Below, piece by piece: positions 35,952-44,504 of a stretch of DNA of 64,000 nucleotides; positions within the stretch are counted from its first letter, which is position 1, and each line of letters starts with the position of its first letter. Below the pieces are notes generated by a model. That model was given only the letters and a program-made list of their open reading frames with translations, ran no database searches and was not told where the DNA came from. The stretch comes from Streptomyces sp. CB02923 (GTDB lineage Bacteria > Actinomycetota > Actinomycetes > Streptomycetales > Streptomycetaceae). Made by a program: the position numbers and the translations under genes. Location of the stretch: NCBI RefSeq assembly GCF_001905005.1, contig NZ_LWKZ01000008.1, forward strand, positions 17,884 to 81,883. The letters are read 5' to 3'.

Positions 35952-36308
35952 GTGCAGTCCGCTCAGGAGCTGATCGTGACACGGCCGACCTATCAGGCCG
36001 CGGGATGTCTCGTGGTGCCGGTCCGCGAGATCGTCGACATCGCCAACGCCGCCCGCGTCCGTGGTGACCTCACCACCGTCATCCGCCGGTGCACACCGCT
36101 CAGGGTCGTCGTCGACCTGCACGCGGCGGTGTTGACCAGGGCCGGTGTCGAGGTGCTCGAAGCGGCCCACGCCGTCGCCGTCGAGGACGGCAAGCGGCTG
36201 CGCGTCAGCGCGCGCCATCCGCTGGCCCGCGAGGTTCTGCGGATCACCGGGGCCGATCTGCTGCTGCTCGTCCACGCCGACCTGCCGGCCGCTTTGAACG
36301 CGCCCTGA
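35952..36308 (+). CDS. STAS-domain protein, anti-sigma antagonist-like
   Basis: This 118-residue protein is a single STAS domain. LRVVVDLHAAVLTRAGVEVLEAAHAVAVEDGKRLRV has the core strand, loop and helix, with Thr in the place usually held by a phosphorylatable Ser or Thr (LHAAVLTRAG). Such proteins bind anti-sigma kinases to free a sigma factor, or take part in stressosome-like systems. The start is GTG 35952; the ribosome site is poor. It lies between the acyltransferase and the P450 genes. No partner kinase or sigma gene is adjacent. Confidence 0.7.
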   Translation: MQSAQELIVTRPTYQAAGCLVVPVREIVDIANAARVRGDLTTVIRRCTPLRVVVDLHAAVLTRAGVEVLEAAHAVAVEDGKRLRVSARHPLAREVLRITGADLLLLVHADLPAALNAP

Positions 36309-36377
36309 CGCCCGGCGGCCGGTGCTGCGGACGAGGATCATTCCGCAACACCGGCCCGCTCCCGACGGTTTCGGGAT

Positions 36378-37781
36378 TCAGCGCCCGGGTTCCGAGGGGG
36401 CCGGGTGCACCGGGCACTTCGCCTCCTGGGCCGGCAGCTGCCGGTCCAACGGCTTTTCACGGGCCACCGCGACGGCGTGCTTGCCCGGAATGAGGGTGGC
36501 GTGCCACATGCGCTGGGCTTCCGGAGCGGGGTCGACGGGAGTCAGCCGTACGAGCCGGAGAATCTCGCGGGTGATGACCTTCATCTCCATCGTGGCGAGC
36601 TGCGCGCCGACGCAGTAGCGGCGGCCACCGCCGAACGGCAGGAACGACTTCTGTGCCGCTTTGGCGTTCTCGTCGAGGAAGCGCTCCGGCCGGAACTCCT
36701 TGGGGTTCGCATAGACCGCGCTGTCGTGGAGGATGAGCGAGAACATCGGGATGGCCACCCAGCCGGCGGGCACCTCGTAGCCGCCGAGCCGTAACGGCTT
36801 GGTCAGCAAGCGGCCCAAGCCGAAGATCACTGGGCGGGACCGCAGCGATTCCTTGATGACCGCGTCGAGGTAGACGTCCTCGTCGCCCTGTTCCATCTCC
36901 TCCTGGAGCCGGGCGAGGACCTCCGGGTGGCGCATCAGCCGCTCGAAGGTCCACGACAGGCCGGTGGCCGTGGTCTCCAGACCGGCTTCCAGCAGGGTGA
37001 GCAGTTCGTCGCGGATCTCCTGGTCGCTGAGGGGGCGGCCCTGGTCGTCCCGGGCCCGGACCAACCGCGCCAGCACATCGGTGGCTTCGGCGTCCTCCTC
37101 GTCCCGGCGCCTGGCGATCTCGGCGAACACGATGTCGTCCACCGCCTGGGAGGCCTGGGCGGCGCGGGTCGTCGGCAGGAAGGACAGGCGCATCGCCAGC
37201 GGCGACGTCTGTGCCCATTTGCGCAGTGGTGCGGGTGTCAGGAACAGCGCCGGGGAGCCGCTGGCCTGGGACAGGTCCATGAGCGCGGTCCGCAGCCGGC
37301 TCGCCTGCTCGGTGTCGCCGACTCCGAAGACCAGCCGCAGGATGACCTCCAGCGTGATGGCCTGCATGTGCTCGCGCAGTGCGAACGGCTTGCCGAGCGG
37401 CCACGTCTTGACGTCGTCCGCGGTGATCTCGGCGATCAGTTCGGGGTAGCTCGCGATGGACCGGCCGTGCAGGGCGGGGCTGAGCAGTTTGCGGTGGCGC
37501 CACCATTCCTCGCCGTCGTTCGTGAGCAGCGAATGCTGTCCGAGCCACGGCACGTACCCCGCGCGCAGTGCTCCGGTGAGGTTGCCCTCGCCGTCCACGC
37601 GGTAGATGTCCGCGGCCAGTTCCGCGGTCGAGACCACGACTTGGGGCGGGAAGCCGAGCAATTTCATACGGAACACCGGACCGTGGCGCCGCCGCAGGGC
37701 CTCGAAGTAGCGCACCGGATTGCGCATGTGGAAGGTCTGCAGGAAGGCAGGCTGCCGCGATCCGGGGGGAAGCGGAGGCAT
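36378..37781 (-). CDS. Cytochrome P450
   Basis: A 467-residue P450 with I-helix LEAGLETTATGLSW, the ExxR motif KESLRSRP, and the haem loop FGGGRRYCVGAQLA with Cys390. Length and motifs resemble CYP families that use membrane or fatty substrates and CYP110/CYP120-like enzymes rather than short soluble bacterial P450s. ATG 37781 is preferred since GGAG is six bases upstream; ATG 37793 is possible. A TTA codon lies at 36792-36794. It is divergent from the long operon and shares site B. No ferredoxin gene is near. It probably oxidises the cluster product. Confidence 0.85.
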   Translation of the reverse strand: MPPLPPGSRQPAFLQTFHMRNPVRYFEALRRRHGPVFRMKLLGFPPQVVVSTAELAADIYRVDGEGNLTGALRAGYVPWLGQHSLLTNDGEEWWRHRKLLSPALHGRSIASYPELIAEITADDVKTWPLGKPFALREHMQAITLEVILRLVFGVGDTEQASRLRTALMDLSQASGSPALFLTPAPLRKWAQTSPLAMRLSFLPTTRAAQASQAVDDIVFAEIARRRDEEDAEATDVLARLVRARDDQGRPLSDQEIRDELLTLLEAGLETTATGLSWTFERLMRHPEVLARLQEEMEQGDEDVYLDAVIKESLRSRPVIFGLGRLLTKPLRLGGYEVPAGWVAIPMFSLILHDSAVYANPKEFRPERFLDENAKAAQKSFLPFGGGRRYCVGAQLATMEMKVITREILRLVRLTPVDPAPEAQRMWHATLIPGKHAVAVAREKPLDRQLPAQEAKCPVHPAPSEPGR

Positions 37782-37958
37782 CTTTTTCTCCATTCTCCAG
37801 CGTCTGCCCAGTTCAGAAGCTGCGGGGCAGTGGCCGTGCGGGCCGACTCGCCGGGGAACCACCGACAGCTGGGGAGAACAGTGGGTATGGGAACAGGAAG
37901 CAGGGGCGGGAGCTGACAGAGATTCTAGACGCGTACCAACCGGCCGCCGCTCCATGCG

Positions 37959-37984
37959 TTACCGGTCGCTAGGGAAACCCTTAG
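37959..37984 (-). promoter_or_regulatory. PAS-LuxR-type operator, site B
   Basis: On the minus strand it reads CTAAGGGTTTCCCTAG then CGACCGGTAA. It lies 178 bp before the P450 start and 145 bp before the start of the long operon, so it could control both. Fourteen of 16 core positions fit the PimM-type operator. Confidence 0.6.
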
Positions 37985-38128
37985 TTGCGGAGTCAGCCGA
38001 GCAGAGTTTGCCTGGAGTCCTGCTACGGTCTGCGACATCTTCATTGAAGTCCTGCTCGGGCACGTGACATCTTCACTGCCGCACGGATTGCAGTTCAGAC
38101 CATAGAGTCTCGGAGATCTTGGGGTTTC

Positions 38129-40864
38129 ATGCGAGCCATATTCGCCGAAAGTCCTCCAGGTGAGATCGCGCGCTTAGCGGGCGGCAAGGGGAAAAATCTC
38201 TACGAACTGTCGGGGAGAGGGCTCGACATCCCACGGTGGTCGGTAGTGGGGCTTGATGTCTTCCAGGAATTCATCGCCGCCCTCGACGAGTCGGGACGCA
38301 TAGAAGCCCTGCTCGCCGAAGTCACCCAGGACACCGCAGGACACGTTTCGGAGCAGCTGGCCGGACTCATCGAGTCGGCGGAGCTGAACGAACAGGCCGC
38401 CTCCGTGATCGAGGACGCGTACACCCGGGCGGGGTGCGGCCGGGTCGCGGTCCGCTCCTCCGGGGCCGAGGAGGACGGTGCGCAGCACTCCTTCGCCGGG
38501 CAGTTCGCCACCTCCTTGAACGTCTCCGGGCTCGACGAGGTCAAGTCGCACGTCAAGAAGTGCTGGGCGTCGGTCTTCTGCGAGCGGTCACTGCACTACC
38601 GGCTGCGCCACGGGCTGCCCCTGCGCGGCGCCGGCATCGCCGTCGTCGTGCAGGAGATGGTGGATTCCGAGCGCAGCGGCGTCATGTTCACCGCCGATCC
38701 GGTGACCGGCGACCGGCGGCGGTACGTGGTCAGTTCGGTCTACGGGCTGGGCGAGGGCCTGGTCTCGGGGGCGGTCGACGCCGACACCGTGACCCTCGAC
38801 GCCGCCACGGGCGCGGTGGCCGACACCGTGCTGGGTGACAAGCAGGAGCGCTACCACTCGGACGCGGCGGGTTCCGGATACCTGGTCAGCGAGGTGCCGG
38901 CGGCCTGGCGGGAGAAGCTGTCGCTGCGGCCGAAGGACCTGGCGCGCCTGCACGAAGCCGGGGCGCGCATCGAAGCGGTATTCGGCGTTCCGCAAGACAT
39001 CGAGTGGGCGTTCGCGGGCGATGACCTGTGGATTCTTCAGGCCCGTCCCATCACCGCACTACCGGAATACAGCATTCCGCCGGGCGAGGTGCCGGAGCCG
39101 GGCGAGGGCGAGCTCCGGATCTGGGACAACGCCAACATCGTCGAGAGCTTCTCCGGCATCGTGTCGCCGCTGACCTACAGCTTTGCGGCCCATGTTTACG
39201 GCAAGGTGTACGAGAACTACGCCCGGGGCCTTCGCGTCCCTCGCGCCGGACTGCGCGAGATTGAGGAATGGGCCCCCAACATGCTCGGCTATTTCCATGG
39301 CCGGGTGTATTACAACTTGCTCAACTGGTACCGGATGGTGCGCATCGCACCGCTGTACAAACTCAACAGGAAAGTCCTGGAAATCGCCATCGGCGTCGAG
39401 GAGAAGATCGACGACGAATCGGCCGAGGCGATCCGTCCGTACACCGTCGCGTCCCCGGCTGCCCGGCTGGCTCGCGCCAGGACGGTAGTGGCGTTCATAC
39501 ACCGCTTCCTCACCATGAACCGCTCGGTCGAGAAGTTCATGGAGTACTTCTATGCGGCGTACCAGGAATTCGACAACGTCGACTACGACGCGATGGAAGG
39601 CCAGGACGTCTACCGGCGTTTCCGCGCCCTGGAAAAGGACCTGCTGGAGAAGTGGGGTCCGATGCAGACCCTCGACGCGGCGATCCTGTGGTCCATCGGC
39701 GGGCTCGCCCTGCTGAGCAGGCGCTGGCTTCCCGACGCCCCCGAGTGGCTCACCTGGAGCGCCGCGAGTCCGGGCCAGCAGGTGGAGTCCATCGAACCGG
39801 CCCGTGCGCTGGCGCGCCTCGCGGCCTCCGTCCGTGAGGACGCCGAACTGGACCGCATCGTGAAGGAGACCCCTGCCGGGGAAACCTACGAGGCGCTGCG
39901 CGAGAGCGGACACACCGGGTTTCTCGCGTCGGTGGACGCGTACGTCGACGCGTACGGCTACCGCAGTCTCGACGAGCTCAAGCTCGAAGTGCCCGACCTG
40001 CGGGAAGACCCCTCGACCTTGTTCGCGATGGTGCGCAGCGCCCTGCCCGAGGTGGATGCCGACCCCGCCGGCAAGGCGGAGGCCTACCTGGACGCCCACC
40101 TCCGCGGTCCGCGCCGGCTGGTTTACGACATCGTCCGCCGCAAGGCGCAGAGCTCCCTGTACAACCGGGAGCGGCTGAGGTTCTGCCGTACCCGCGCGTT
40201 CGGTTCGGCGAAGCGGATGCTGCGTGCCATGGGCCGCGATCTCGCCAGGACGGGAGCGATCGAGCGCTGGAACGATGTCTTCTTCCTGCGCCTGGAGGAG
40301 CTGCGCGGCGCCTACGAGGGCGCGACGGGGCACACCGGCCTGCGGGTCCTGGTGGAGCTGCGCAAGCGGCAGCGGTCCGAGGACGAGCAGTTGTCCGCGC
40401 CGTCCCGGTTCGTCACGCGTGGGGCTCCCTATTGGCAGGGCAACCTGGAGCGGGCCGGCTTCACGACGGGCCCCCTGGCGCGTACCGGCGTCCAGGAGCT
40501 GCGCGGGACACCGTGCTGCCCCGGGATCGTGGAGGCCCGCGCCGTGGTCACGGACACGCCCGTGGATGTGAACGGCGGGGTGCTGGTGGCCTATCGCACG
40601 GACCCCGGCTGGGTCGCCGCGCTGCCGTCCGCCGCGGCGCTCGTCATCGAGCGGGGCAGCCCGCTGACGCATGTGGCGATCGTCGCCCGTGAGCTCGGCA
40701 TTCCGACGGTCGTCCAGGTCAAGGACGTGATGCGGGAGCTGGAGACCGGCATGCAGGTGAGGGTGGACGGCGCGACGGGAACGGTGACGATCCTGGCCGA
40801 CGCCCCGGACGGAACGGGCGACGCGCCCGGACCCGGGACCGCAAAGGACGCGAAGAGTGAGTAA
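38129..40864 (+). CDS. PEP-synthase/RPH/PigC-like ligase
   Basis: This 911-residue protein has an N-terminal PPDK-type ATP-binding domain (GGKGKNLYELSGRG at about 18-31; VRSSGAEEDGAQHSFAGQF at about 108-126), a helical central part, and a C-terminal swivelling phosphohistidine domain with H848 in ERGSPLTHVAIVARE. The order fits PEP synthase, rifampin phosphotransferases and the PigC/RedH condensing enzymes of prodiginine synthesis. In a cluster with FAAL and ACP, an ATP-driven joining step is most likely. Codon 16 is TTA (38174-38176). It is the first gene of the operon and overlaps the next by eight bases. Confidence 0.8.
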   Translation: MRAIFAESPPGEIARLAGGKGKNLYELSGRGLDIPRWSVVGLDVFQEFIAALDESGRIEALLAEVTQDTAGHVSEQLAGLIESAELNEQAASVIEDAYTRAGCGRVAVRSSGAEEDGAQHSFAGQFATSLNVSGLDEVKSHVKKCWASVFCERSLHYRLRHGLPLRGAGIAVVVQEMVDSERSGVMFTADPVTGDRRRYVVSSVYGLGEGLVSGAVDADTVTLDAATGAVADTVLGDKQERYHSDAAGSGYLVSEVPAAWREKLSLRPKDLARLHEAGARIEAVFGVPQDIEWAFAGDDLWILQARPITALPEYSIPPGEVPEPGEGELRIWDNANIVESFSGIVSPLTYSFAAHVYGKVYENYARGLRVPRAGLREIEEWAPNMLGYFHGRVYYNLLNWYRMVRIAPLYKLNRKVLEIAIGVEEKIDDESAEAIRPYTVASPAARLARARTVVAFIHRFLTMNRSVEKFMEYFYAAYQEFDNVDYDAMEGQDVYRRFRALEKDLLEKWGPMQTLDAAILWSIGGLALLSRRWLPDAPEWLTWSAASPGQQVESIEPARALARLAASVREDAELDRIVKETPAGETYEALRESGHTGFLASVDAYVDAYGYRSLDELKLEVPDLREDPSTLFAMVRSALPEVDADPAGKAEAYLDAHLRGPRRLVYDIVRRKAQSSLYNRERLRFCRTRAFGSAKRMLRAMGRDLARTGAIERWNDVFFLRLEELRGAYEGATGHTGLRVLVELRKRQRSEDEQLSAPSRFVTRGAPYWQGNLERAGFTTGPLARTGVQELRGTPCCPGIVEARAVVTDTPVDVNGGVLVAYRTDPGWVAALPSAAALVIERGSPLTHVAIVARELGIPTVVQVKDVMRELETGMQVRVDGATGTVTILADAPDGTGDAPGPGTAKDAKSE

Positions 40865-42557
40865 CGAGCTGCTCGCCTGGCTGACGGAACCGGAGCGGGC
40901 CGGCCGGGGCTCCGACGGGCGGGGCGTCCACCTGGCGGACGACCGGGGCGGCTGGGTCTTCCACCCGTACCCCGAACTCGCCGCGTCCGCACGGCGGGTG
41001 GCCGGTTCGCTGGCCGGTCTGGGGGTGGGCCCCGGTGACGTGGTGTGCATTCTGATGCCGACCGGCTTCCCCTGTCTGTCCTCGCTCTTCGGCGTCTGGG
41101 CGGCGGGCGCGACGGTCTGTCTCATCCCGCCGCCGTCGTACGCCGCGGAGGCCGAGTACGTGGAGCACGCGGCGGGGATCCTGGAGCAGTCCGGGGCCGC
41201 CGTCACCATCACCGCCGAGAACCTGTCGCCGCTGACCGCCCGGGTGCTGGCCGCGGCCGGCTCGGACCACGAGCCGTGGATCTGGCGGGACGACGGCGAG
41301 GAGGCCGACGTCCGCGACTCCGGCGAGCTGGCCCTGCTCCAGTTCACCTCGGGCTCCAGCAGCAGGCCGCGCGGTGTGCGCGTCTCGTGGGCGAACCTGG
41401 AGACCAACCTCCGGGTGATCCGGAGCCGGCTCGGCTGGCGCGACGGCGACGCGACGGCCTCCTGGCTGCCGCTCCACCACGACATGGGTCTCATCGGCTG
41501 TCTGCTCACCACCGTGAGCGTCCAGGCCGACCTGTGGCTCATGCGTCCGGAGCAGTTCATCCGCGATCCGGCGCGCTGGCTGCGCACGTTCGCCGTCGCC
41601 GCGCACACCGCCGCCCCGCCCTTCGCGTTCGAGTACGCGGCCCGGCGGCTCGGCGACCGGCTCGCCGACCTGGACCTGTCCGCGTGGCGCAACGCCATCG
41701 TCGGCGCCGAGCCCGTGGACCCCCGGGTGCTGGAGCGGTTCGCCCGGCTCGCCGCGCCCGCCGGTTTCTCCCCTTCCGTCTACCTCCCGTCGTACGGCCT
41801 CGCCGAGGCGACGCTCGCGGTGACCCTGCGTACCCGCGGCACGCCCACGACGACCGTGCGGGTGGACAGCCGCAGTCTGCGTTTCGGTGCTCCGGTCGTC
41901 ATCGAGGCGCACCGCGAGTTCGCGGAGGCCGACCGGGCCGACGACGGCGAGGACGGCTGGATGATCGGCTGCGGGCGCCCCGGCGACGGGGTGGGCGTGA
42001 CGATCCTCGACGAGGAGGGCGCGCCCCTGCCGGACGGGCACCTCGGCGAGATCGAGGTGCACGGCCCCTCGGTCACGGGCGGCTACCACGCCGGGCGGAC
42101 CGGCTCCACGCGGTTCGTCGACGGCGCTGTCAGGACCGCGGACGCCGGCTTCTTCCATCAGGGCGAACTGTTCGTGCTCGGCCGGATGGGCGACAGCCTC
42201 AAGGCGCACGGGCGCAGCGTCTATGTGGAGGACCTGGAGTCGAAGGTGGTCTCCGCGACGGGGATCGCCCGGGAGAAGTGCGCGGTCGTCGGCGTCGAGG
42301 GCGTCGGCGGAGCCACGGTGACGCTGTTCGCGGAGAAGGCCGCGGGCGCGTGGGTGGAGGACGCCACCAAGGTGTTGCGCGGCGCGCTCGCGGACGAGGT
42401 CGCCATCGCCGTCGTCGTCGGCGGCAGTGGGCTGATCAGCAGGACGTCCAGCGGTAAGCCGAAGCGCCGCCACATGTGGGAACAGCTGCAAGCGGGCCGC
42501 CTGAAGAACGCGCGCGTTCTGGGGCCGGCCGACGCCACGACCGGGAGGCCCGTGTGA
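40857..42557 (+). CDS. Fatty-acyl-AMP ligase (FAAL-like)
   Basis: The 566-residue enzyme is an adenylate-forming protein with LLQFTSGSSSRPRGVRVSW (P-loop), SWLPLHHDMGLIG (FAAL-typical), YGLAEATLAV, GRMGDSLKAHGRSVYVEDLE and a C-terminal SGKPKRR motif with the catalytic Lys. FAALs activate fatty acids as acyl-AMP and load them on an ACP rather than on CoA; the motif WLPLHHDMGLIG supports this. GTG 40857 follows AAGGA. It overlaps both neighbours (eight bases and GTGA), and the ACP encoded at 44217 is the likely acceptor. Confidence 0.85.
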   Translation: MSNELLAWLTEPERAGRGSDGRGVHLADDRGGWVFHPYPELAASARRVAGSLAGLGVGPGDVVCILMPTGFPCLSSLFGVWAAGATVCLIPPPSYAAEAEYVEHAAGILEQSGAAVTITAENLSPLTARVLAAAGSDHEPWIWRDDGEEADVRDSGELALLQFTSGSSSRPRGVRVSWANLETNLRVIRSRLGWRDGDATASWLPLHHDMGLIGCLLTTVSVQADLWLMRPEQFIRDPARWLRTFAVAAHTAAPPFAFEYAARRLGDRLADLDLSAWRNAIVGAEPVDPRVLERFARLAAPAGFSPSVYLPSYGLAEATLAVTLRTRGTPTTTVRVDSRSLRFGAPVVIEAHREFAEADRADDGEDGWMIGCGRPGDGVGVTILDEEGAPLPDGHLGEIEVHGPSVTGGYHAGRTGSTRFVDGAVRTADAGFFHQGELFVLGRMGDSLKAHGRSVYVEDLESKVVSATGIAREKCAVVGVEGVGGATVTLFAEKAAGAWVEDATKVLRGALADEVAIAVVVGGSGLISRTSSGKPKRRHMWEQLQAGRLKNARVLGPADATTGRPV

Positions 42558-44200
42558 TCCTCAGCGAGGAATACCTGCAAGACCTGTTCGACAAAACGTT
42601 TCCGCAGATCTCTTCCGCGGCCGGCTGCGCCGTGGTGCTGGAGGGGTCGATCGCCGAGGGCTTCGGCAACTCGTCATCCGACATCGACTTCCTCCTGATC
42701 GCCGACAGCGACGCCGACCTGCCGACCATGCCGTCCCTGCTCTTCGTGGACGGCCGGCGCGTCGAGATCAGGACCCGTTCCGTACGACAGATCGAGGAGC
42801 AGTTCTCCGCGGTCACGTCGGACCGTCCGGGGACGGCGGCGGAGGATCTGCTGAACCGCTGTCAGCGGCTGCTGCGCAGCTACCCGCTGCGCAATCCGGA
42901 GCTGGTGGCGAAGGTCAAGGGGCTGATGTCCTACGACGACTTCCAGACCACGGCACGCGACTGGTGGGCGCACGCCGCACGCCAGTCGATCCGGTACGCG
43001 CTCACCCTGCGGCAGCTCGGCCAGGAGCAGGAGGCCGCGGCATGGACCGAGGCCGGGCTGCTGCAGGCCGTGAAATCCTGGGCGGCCGGGCTGGGAGAGA
43101 CCTACCTGGAGCCCAAGTGGCTGCCCGAGCAGCTGAAGCGCATCGGTGACCACCCCCTGGCGGCCCGGTACCTGACCCTCGCGTCTCTGGACGCCTCCGG
43201 TCTCGATGCCGCCGAGTACGTCGCCGCGGGCGCCCGGCTCACGGCGGACCTGGGCGTCACGGGCGCCGAGCCCGGTCCCGGGCAGATCACCGTGGCCGGG
43301 GCCGGAGCGGTGACCACGTGGCAGACCGGCGAGCGCGTGCACGTCGTACGCGGCCGGCAGGACGTGTTCGTCCTCGGGGACCGGGCGGCGCGGGCCTGGC
43401 GCTCACTCGTCTTCGGCCGGAGCCTGGAGCAGGTGCTGGCCGCGGCGGACGCGGCGGGCGCACCGCAGGCGGGCCCGCTGATCGCCCAGTTCATGCGGTT
43501 CGGCCTGGTGAGGGCGGCGTGGCAGGGCGCGGGCCCGATCATCCCCAGCATGCCGCTGGCCGCCCCCGCGGGTGACGTCACACCGCCGCCGAGCACCGCG
43601 CGGCCCGTCGTCGTCGTGGGCGGAGCGGCGGTCGGCGGCGAGGAGGCCGTCGACCTCGTGCCGGTGCCGGCCCGCCGGTTCAGTGCCGCCGCGATGACCC
43701 TGGTGTGGTCCAACGTGCTGGTGGAGAACGCCCGCGAGGACCTCGTCGGCGCCCTCGACCGTGCGCAGTGGAGCGTCGCCCAGCTCAGTGCCCGGAGAAT
43801 GGTGCGGTTCGCGCTGCGGGGCGTACTCAGCGCCCACGCCGTCAATCCGCTGCCGCCGGACTCGGAAGTCGTCCGCCGGCTGTCGCTCCTTCCGGCCGGG
43901 GCGGACACCGACGAGATCCGGGCGGGCGCCGCCGAGCTGGAAGTCCTCACGATCGCCTCCGACGACGAGGGCGCCGCCGCGCTGGCGGCGCTGGACGGCT
44001 TCGTCGCCCTGGTCCGCCGTGCCACCGGCGCGGACAGCTTCCCGTCCTCCTTCGACTCCGCGGACGGATGGCGGCAGACCTTGGAAATCGGTTACGACTG
44101 GCTGCGCCTCGGCGCGCACCTCAACGCGGACCTGCCCATCGACGAGGCGAGCGATCTGCTGTCCAGCGGAGGGGCCCAGCCCCACGCCGCTTCGGCCTGA
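42554..44200 (+). CDS. Nucleotidyltransferase-like protein with PqqD-like region
   Basis: This 548-residue protein starts at GTG 42554, within the FAAL stop. Residues about 20-45 carry GSIAEGFGNSSSDIDFLLIAD, the GS and DxD pattern of nucleotidyltransferases. The middle (about 250-330) contains VHVVRGRQDVFVLGDRAARAWRSLVFG and MRFGLV, which resembles a PqqD-like peptide-binding fold. The C-terminal third is helical. I know of no characterised relative. It could transfer a nucleotide to an acyl or peptide intermediate. Position between FAAL and ACP suggests a role in carrier-bound chemistry. Confidence 0.6.
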   Translation: MILSEEYLQDLFDKTFPQISSAAGCAVVLEGSIAEGFGNSSSDIDFLLIADSDADLPTMPSLLFVDGRRVEIRTRSVRQIEEQFSAVTSDRPGTAAEDLLNRCQRLLRSYPLRNPELVAKVKGLMSYDDFQTTARDWWAHAARQSIRYALTLRQLGQEQEAAAWTEAGLLQAVKSWAAGLGETYLEPKWLPEQLKRIGDHPLAARYLTLASLDASGLDAAEYVAAGARLTADLGVTGAEPGPGQITVAGAGAVTTWQTGERVHVVRGRQDVFVLGDRAARAWRSLVFGRSLEQVLAAADAAGAPQAGPLIAQFMRFGLVRAAWQGAGPIIPSMPLAAPAGDVTPPPSTARPVVVVGGAAVGGEEAVDLVPVPARRFSAAAMTLVWSNVLVENAREDLVGALDRAQWSVAQLSARRMVRFALRGVLSAHAVNPLPPDSEVVRRLSLLPAGADTDEIRAGAAELEVLTIASDDEGAAALAALDGFVALVRRATGADSFPSSFDSADGWRQTLEIGYDWLRLGAHLNADLPIDEASDLLSSGGAQPHAASA

Positions 44201-44216
44201 CGCTCCTGGAGGAACA

Positions 44217-44504
44217 TTGACCTCACGTACGGATCCCCCCTGCCCGACCGAGGACGACACGCGGAGCAAGGTGTACGCGATCGTCGGCGCCATGGCGCCC
44301 GCGCCGGACGCCGAACTGGCCGACGACACCCGGCTGATCGCCGATCTGGCCTATGACTCGCTCCGGCTCCTCGAACTGACGCTGGCACTGGAACAAGGCT
44401 TCGGGCTGCCCGAGATCGCCCCGGAGGAAACGGCCACGGTCACCACGCTCGGCGATGTCGTGCGCATGGTGACCGCGGCACAGCAACAGGAGGCGGTTTT
44501 ATGA
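44217..44504 (+). CDS. Acyl carrier protein
   Basis: TTG 44217 has a strong GGAGG four bases upstream and codes 95 residues. The phosphopantetheine site is DLAYDSLRLLEL with Ser48, within a normal four-helix ACP pattern. It has a 20-residue polar extension at the N-terminus. The protein should hold the fatty acyl chain loaded by the FAAL as a thioester for reduction or condensation. The next gene overlaps its stop (ATGA). An ordinary frame search with ATG or GTG starts could miss the correct start. Confidence 0.85.
   Translation: MTSRTDPPCPTEDDTRSKVYAIVGAMAPAPDAELADDTRLIADLAYDSLRLLELTLALEQGFGLPEIAPEETATVTTLGDVVRMVTAAQQQEAVL

Noticed and set aside
39059..41698. 879-codon minus-strand frame opposite the PEP-synthase-like and FAAL genes
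   Set aside because: Composition is that of an antisense shadow; both sense genes have clear motifs.
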